This document shows positions 57,663-64,000 of a stretch of DNA of 64,000 nucleotides, in pieces. How positions within the stretch are numbered: the first letter of the stretch is position 1; each line of letters opens with the position of its first letter. The stretch is from positions 13,629,105-13,693,104 of the forward strand of contig NC_059081.1 in assembly GCF_020497125.1 (NCBI RefSeq). The letters are read 5' to 3'. This DNA is from Mauremys mutica. Taxonomy: Eukaryota; Chordata; Testudines; Geoemydidae. The notes under the pieces were generated by a model that ran no database searches, was not told the origin of the DNA, and worked only from the letters and a program-made list of their open reading frames with translations. The position numbers were made by a program, and so were the translations under genes.

Positions 57663-60600
57663 TTTATACATAAGACTCATGAGGCTCATAGATCCAGCTT
57701 TAAAAATATAGTGTTTATGTTTAGACAAGTATAAATAATTTGCTTCTGGAAAACATAGTCCCATAAAACTGAAGTCCTTGCTTGAAGAATTTATACCCTA
57801 AGGCCCCAGTTTAGCAAACCAGTTAAGCACTTGCCTAAGATCCATTGAAATCAGTGAGCCTTAAGTGCTTTGCTTAATAGGGATGGGTTTACTTGCATGT
57901 TTAGAATTAAACACGTGCTTAAGCACTTTCTGAATTAAGGCGGTCAAGCTGGGAAAAGTCACTAAGCCCGAAGAAGACTAGAACCAAGAGATGTAAAAAC
58001 TAAATCTTAGTGGCGTCTGATTTCCTACTAATTTTCCATATTCAAACTACATTTGCAGGGCAGCTCTACAGAAATAGGTGGATACTAATTTCTTGCAGTT
58101 CCAATATACAGATATAACAGAGCAAAGCCGAGCCATAGTCTTCCTCTTTATAAGATTACGAAGTACTCCTCAATGGGCTAGGTTGACCAGACCACCCCAG
58201 AAACTGGGGATGAGGGAAGGAGGCCAGAGACATAGCGGTTCTTAAAGGGAAAAAAATGGTGCAGCTATATGGATTGTGCCAACATTGACACACATTTAGT
58301 TTTAGTCTCATTTCTCCATGCTTGTGCCCAAAGTGTGTGTAAAATCCCCCCCTTCAGGGAAATTCCAAGTACAGGGTGGCAGGGCGAAACCTGTACCCAA
58401 ACTCAGTACCGTCTTTTCCAAGGAGCTATTTCTTCTCAGACCCTGATTTCATGCTGGCTTTAGAACTTCCTCTCCAAGGAACTGTTTTGCACTCCTTCAG
58501 AACTCAACTGTTACCTCTCTTCCTGCTATGTACAGAATGAGCTGGGGGTTCCCCATCTCCACTCACTCCCAGAAGACTTAGCAAAGGATTCGTTCACTGG
58601 AGTCAGCTGGACCATACACTAGTTCTAATTCCTGAGGGAGTCCAACTTGCTAACGAGAAGCAGTGGTATAAGCATAACTGGAGTGGTTTGGGGTTTTTTT
58701 TGTTCTCCCCCCTCCCCCCCGCCACTCAGTGACAGTTTACTCTGTCGCAATGAGGTTAATAAAATATCTGTGCTTCAACAAGCTTTGTGGTTGGAAAAAC
58801 CTGGACCCATCTGGCTAATACACTCCAGCTGATTGGAGGCAAAGCAGCCAGAGTGTAACAGTGACTGGGAGAGTTAGTGCGTATGTGTATGGTGGGAAAA
58901 AACAAACAACAAAAAGTAAAAAATGCTATGAAGGTCTCAATTTCTTTTAAAACACTCCCCCCCGCCAATATTTTGAAATTGTTGCATTTTTTTCTATCAA
59001 GTATTATTGACAATGGAAGGTTTCAGTGGAAAAAAAAACAACATAAAACTTGGAAAATTTTGACCAGCTCTGGAATCTGGCTTCATATCTTTAAGGTTAT
59101 CTGCACATTTGACCGGGAATTATTTGTTTTCTTATCTAATATCAAGAAGCAAGAACTCACCTTGAAACCTAACAGAATTGCCATAACTCCAGCGGTCATT
59201 TGTCAGATCTACAATTCCTATTGCCTCTAGTGAGACCTGCACAGCTAGAATCCACCGGAGATTACTCCATAAATGATTGGAATTTTCAGCTCATTCAGAA
59301 AAAAAAAATAATGGCCCAGAATCCCAGCAGGTGTAAACCAGCTTGACTTCAATGGAACTGTGCTTATCTACACCAGCTAAGGCTCTGACTCAGGATATAC
59401 AAACCTGAAAATGATCTTTTCTGTTTTCGTTTGCAATTAAAATATTTTCTCTCATGGCTTATCCTGAATGTTCATTACCTGTTCTTTACATTATTCTGTT
59501 GGTTGGGATTATCTTAACATTGGTGTTTTGCCACATTAGATAAGATTTTTTCCCTCTGCTAGATTTTTGCTGCTAGCCATTTTAATACCCTCAGCTGTGA
59601 AGATCTCATTTTAAAGTGAGCGTGTTTAGAAAGCAGGGGTCAGAAATATCAATAGATTAGTACATAAAGCTCTGAAAACAAAGATTAAAGAGTGAAGTGC
59701 TTAGAGGTAGTACGATTCCCTGTGCTTGAAGAGAAAACCATACTTGACAGGATCTTATAAACCAGATGACATATGAGCATCTTGGAACAGGTCACAGTTA
59801 AAGACTAGAAGACATACAATAAAATAGAAGAAAAGGAAAGGATCAGCAAATGCTATGTGAAAGAAAAGCTTTAGCTTGGACGACTGGAAATGGATCTTTC
59901 TAACAAAGAAATGGTGGCACCCATCCAAACATGCCTGCTCTGTTGAGCTGGTCACTTTTCTCCCCCCTCTCCTCCCCTTTTTTTAAATCATAATTACTTT
60001 GACAACAAATAGCTTTTTGTCAAAAGTGAGACTTTTTGCCAAGACAAAATCATTTGATGAAACTTTGTTTTTTCATTGAAAAACCAGAAAGTAAAAATGG
60101 CTGGGTTTTCACAAACCAATTAAAAAAACAAAACAAAAAACAAACAAAAAAAACCACTTTGAAAATTAGGCATTTTTCAACTGACTCTACTCCTTTGTGT
60201 TCACATAGGGTCTTTATGTATCCAGAAGGTCCATTGCATAGGAAAGAACAAGTAGCATGTAGAGAAGGCAGGATGCCTTCCTAGCTCAGGGTTGAATGCT
60301 CAAAAGGAGTTACGAGTCTAACGTCTATTTAGATTCCCAACTTCCACTGAGATCAATGAAGAAAGATCTGCAGCACTCAGTTTAGCCAGTGAAAGAATAT
60401 TTAAGAGGAATGAGCCTACAATCTACCTGCATTTATAAATCTCCTAACACCATGCTATCTGGGCACCATACATAGTATTATAAAACCATTGCACTGTCAT
60501 AGCAGGAACTCACACAGTCTCTCAAAAGTGTGTGTAACATGCCCTGAGGTTTAGGGCTGGGTGAGTAACCTTTTCTTGATACTTTGATTCCACTCTGCAG

Positions 60601-63239
60601 TGGAATCAGAGAGCATCATTTGACGGACATAAGAGTCGAGGCATGGAGTGCATTGCTAACATTCAATTAATCTTTCTTTCTTTATTGCTGGCAAATACTA
60701 GAGATGGGTTCTCATGGCTAAATCACAGGGCTTGTTACCCCTTCTTGAAACACTCCCTGTGCCGTGCCCAGAAAACATGCCACCATCTCTCTTCTGTCAG
60801 TCCATTTCCCCATCTTACCGGCTCCCTTCATATTTTTTTTTTAAATAAACCTTTTCTTGGTTTTATTTCTCACTCCTCACTGACTCCCCCCCACTGACCA
60901 GAAGGCTGCCTGCCACACAGGGGATGTCAGGGGATGGAAAGCAGGCCTGCTGATGGCTTTGTGGAGCTGCATTGCATGTGCCTCCAAGATTGTGCCATGG
61001 CCGAGCGCTGCAGGAGCAAAGAGAAGAAACACCTGGACAACTCCAGCTGGAGTTAGTATTGGGGCTTGCAACATTCTGCTGCTGAACCAGAGAAGCAAGG
61101 ACTGCGGGAGTCCTGCATCTGCAGGTTATTTGGTATGTGAGTACACGTGAGGCGGGGTGGGTCCAGCATCACATAGTTTCCCACACCCATGATTTATTTG
61201 GTCTGCCCCAAGCTTTCCCAGCCTCAGAAGAGTCACCTGTCCTGTGGATGAGGAAGCACTTTCATATACCTTTCCGCCTGGTATCCACTCTGTGCCTTTT
61301 CCTTTAGGATCAAAACAAATACCACTTATTCCAGAGCAGGATGCTAAAGGTTGTGGGTAGGGGCAACTATGTAGGATTTTCATAAATCAGAAAGAAAAAC
61401 TACACCTCAAAGTCTGCAAGAGGATTATAACTAGATGGAGTAAGGAGGTGGCCAAAGACTTACAAATGTCACACAGGCTCTGGAAATTCTCTTGGCAACT
61501 CTAAGCAGCTTCTGGCTACTGTTTCTGTATTACAAGCAGATGCCGCTAATAAGAATTATTCAGAGTGATGTACAAGGGACACCTGGCTCTGACCAGCCAG
61601 TGCATTTTCAAGGAGAGGAACTGAAATTGGATTTCTTTTGAGAGTGAATTAACTGCAGAGAGCTACTCAAAGGATCAGAAAAGCCTGGCTTATAGAAGTG
61701 CTTAGACTCTCTGTCATTATTGGGCCAAAACCCAGAAATACGCTCAAGGGAGAGCCCAGAATTTTGCAAAGTAAAGGTTGGTGAAGAAATCAGCCAATTG
61801 AATATTACAGAAAGTGGATGAATGAGTTTATAAGGGAAGCTAAACCACCCTAAATCAATGTGATTGATTCCCTTTTGCAAGGACAGTTGTGCCTAAGAGG
61901 AGATAATCTCTCTTCTGACCTGCCTCCATCTCCATAGGATCCGACCACTCATGAGTGGGGAGGCTGAGAGTGGTCCCACCACTGGCTTCCCTTGGGGGAA
62001 GGCAGCTTTAAATTCTGCCCAGAGCTTCCCATCTGCCCTGCTGGTAGAGGCTCTCCAGGAGACGGGCAGGTTGCATGCCTCTCCGCACTGCTCTACTCCG
62101 GCCATCTCCCTGATTGGCCCTGCCCACATGGTGGGTGCTGCTGGATGCCTCCAGGCCAGAAAGAGCTGCAGCAAACTTGTGCTGCTGTGCTCCTGTAGCA
62201 GGTGACGTTCTCTCAGGAGGGACCCGAGCCTGGCTTCAGCCAGCAGGGCTGGGCTAGAGTGGGGGCAAAGTTTTCTACCTGGCCTCTCTATGTGCAGCCA
62301 CTGTTAGATAATTTAGGTGTCTAAGTATCTAGCTTATGGGTTCAGTCAATTACTTAGGCAGCTGAGTTATATTGACCGCAGGCATAAAATGAACGAGGAA
62401 GCAGGTATGGAAGCCACTTGGGAAAATTATAGCTATATATGTATAGTTGCCAATGTAGGTTAGCCCATTGCACTCCAGAAGGCTCAGCTGTTCAAAGGGG
62501 AGCTTGTAACCTAGGGAAGACAGTGTCAGGCAGTAAGTCTTGGAGTTGCTGGGGCCTACCCAAGTGGCAGTCTCCCTGGGGGCTGGAGGAAGGAGCATGA
62601 GTGGCAGGAGGGAAAAGTGTGTAGAAAGTACCAGTCTGGGTGCAGATGGCTACAACATTCTGCTGCTATTAGAACTTACAATTGGAAAAGATCATTGCTT
62701 TAATAAAAAGACAGTTCAAGAAGAAACCAGTCCTCATTTTATTACTCAGCACATCCTACATGAAGCACCTGCAAACCCCCAGCTAGCCAGCTCCGACAGC
62801 ATTCCATTTACAATTGATCTTTCTTGGCCTAAAACTCGAATCAAACTCTTGATCTTTCACTTTTCCACATCTCTCAACTTGCTGGGCCCAGCTGAAGTTG
62901 AAAGATACCTGGACAACTTTCCTTATAGTGTATTTCCAGCCCAGTCAGAAACAAGTACCAGCCAAGCTCCCATGAGCACAGCTGGCTGAAAGATTTCTCA
63001 ACAAAAACAGGGATTTGTTTTTTTGCAAAAATTTCCCCCTTCCCCCAAAATACAATCCTGTTTTTCAATCAGCTGCATGTATGAAAAGGCCTATTCTTCT
63101 GAGATTTACATACCAGTTCTACGGAGTCAAGAGGCTGGCTCAGTTTGGTTTGGATAATGGTCAGCAGGTAGGCTACTCTATGTCCTATCACAGAACCTTC
63201 TGAGGTTTGTGCATCTCTAGCTGAGACTGGACAATTTTA
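57663..63239. other. Host DNA
   Basis: No gene recognised. It includes AAAC/TTTTG-rich low-complexity stretches (58890-59080, 59990-60190), a palindromic repeat at 59313-59392, and a 149-codon frame at 62540-62989 with no recognised domain. Confidence 0.42.
59313..59392. repeat. Old palindromic repeat
   Basis: GGCCCAGAATCCCAGCAGGT on the left; CTACACCAGCTAAGGCTCTG on the right, imperfectly complementary. The centre reads CTTGACTTCAATGGAACTG. Confidence 0.55.
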
Positions 63240-63375
63240 GGCTTTGTCTACTCTGGCAACTGAACGACAAAACTTTTGTCTTTCAGAGGGGTTAAAACCC
63301 TCCCTGGAAAAACAAAAGTTTTGTTGATGACAAGCACCGGTGTGAACAGCAATTTGTCGGCAGGAGCACTCTCAC
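63240..63375 (+). mobile_element. GTCTACTCT-type MITE, 3'-truncated
   Basis: TTA, then GGCTTTGTCTACTCTGGCAA, with an internal hairpin made of ACAAAACTTTTGTC and AACAAAAGTTTTGTT around GGGGTTAAAACCC. It ends near GGCAGGAGCACTCTC without a matching TIR. Confidence 0.55.
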
Positions 63376-63683
63376 CTCCTTGGTATTCTCTCAAGGGATA
63401 TTAGTCATTCTGGAGCCTTCTCCTTGGCATAACAGTTCATTGGATTTGTAGTTATCCTCATTTAGAATTTGTAGAAGATGGGTTTTTCCAGTGTCATGTC
63501 TTGTGGCTTAGGATGTTTTTTCCACTGGACTGCTGTAAACTCCAAGCACTGTGGGGAAGCAAGAAGTGCTTCACACACACTAGCATCATCATTTTAGATT
63601 GGCCATGACAAATACGTTCAGCTATGTGGAAGATGCAGATCCAGGAGGTGTTGAAGAAAATGTGATCGTAAAGTTATCTGCTA
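63376..63683. other. Unique host DNA
   Basis: No gene or repeat recognised. Confidence 0.4.
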
Positions 63684-63825
63684 CAGTACGGCCAACCCCA
63701 AATGTTCAAAATCATAAATCAGGCTCACCAAAAATCATGAGCTTGGCTTTAAAATTACAAGATTATGTAAAAATAGTAGGTTTGATGTTCTTTTTATTTG
63801 CTTTCTGCTTTTTGAGCCTGTAGGG
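63684..63825 (+). mobile_element. hAT-like element, third copy of the 9574 family, truncated
   Basis: CAGTACGGCCAACCCCAAAT, then AATCATAAATCAGGCTCACC, ATCATGAGCTTGGCTTTAAA and a GTTCTTTTTATTTGC block. The 3' part is missing, and the next element begins directly after it. Confidence 0.5.
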
Positions 63826-64000
63826 CAGGGGTAGTCAAGAGGCAGACTGCAGGCCAACTCCAGATCAGGCGCTTTTGAATGGACCCCACTTTTTTTTTTT
63901 TTAATTTTCTCTGGAGTCTGGACTTTGCCTATACCGTGACCAAAAAATAATTGGCTTCCTCTGCTTTAGGGTGCATGGGAGGGAGGAGTGTCACATTTTG
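63826..64000 (+). mobile_element. hAT-type element, left end, runs to or past the window edge
   Basis: CAGGGGTAGTCAAGAGGCAG and ACTGCAGGCCAACTCCAGAT are the start of a familiar hAT (Charlie-like) type repeat. No right TIR is seen before the window ends. Confidence 0.5.

Noticed and set aside
62540..62989. 149-codon frame, considered as a host exon or processed pseudogene
   Set aside because: No domain, splice context or homologue recognised, and the composition is ordinary. Kept only as a note.

Overview
This window looks like amniote, most probably turtle (or another non-avian reptile), nuclear DNA. The evidence is the repeat content: CR1 LINE 3' ends, MIR-like core SINEs, many short TIR elements of hAT, PIF/Harbinger-like and Tc1/mariner type, and a young Ty3/gypsy element. 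No bacterial, organellar or CRISPR content is visible. I recognise no host protein-coding exon and no rRNA or functional tRNA gene. The DNA is intergenic or intronic, and almost every open frame outside the retrotransposon looks like chance.

The centrepiece is a full-length LTR retrotransposon at 12005-19674. Its two 1.62-kb LTRs differ by only 4 substitutions and one 1-base indel, and it is flanked by a 5-bp target-site duplication GTCAC. It carries a primer-binding site, a gag frame (13716-14570), a long pol frame (14713-18645, open from 14497) and a polypurine tract. The pol domain order is zinc knuckle - protease - integrase - GPY/F - reverse transcriptase - RNase H. Integrase therefore lies upstream of RT, as in the Gmr1 clade of Ty3/gypsy elements and unlike ordinary gypsy elements. 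The C-terminal half of Gag (about residues 170-257) closely resembles the SCAN domain of vertebrate zinc-finger proteins, which is thought to derive from a Gmr1-like capsid. The pol frame runs past the polypurine tract and continues for 196 codons inside the 3' LTR as a Pro/Glu-rich tail. The LTRs also contain a tandem array of about 43/44 bp and a 30-bp motif repeated near both of their ends.

Layout: 1-6033 is mostly unique sequence with a MIR, two Harbinger-like MITEs and a small CR1 tail. 6034-7841 is a 1.8-kb hAT-type element with an exact 8-bp TSD, containing a minisatellite and a nested retro-insertion. 7842-12004 is unique sequence with two small hAT-like elements. 12005-19674 is the Gmr1-like element. 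19680-27110 holds a core-SINE, an AC microsatellite, a hAT MITE, a Tc1/mariner MITE, a 93-bp perfect inverted dimer with its own TSD, and an LTR-like block. 27111-54530 is mostly unique sequence with scattered MIR, CR1, MITE and old palindromic repeats. 54531-55125 is one MITE inserted inside a related one. 55688-55911 is a clean hAT MITE. 57058-57662 is a reverse-strand CR1 3' end. The last 800 bp hold three more DNA-transposon fragments.

Repeat family names are from recognition only; no database search was possible. Boundaries supported by terminal repeats plus a TSD are marked as such in the entries.
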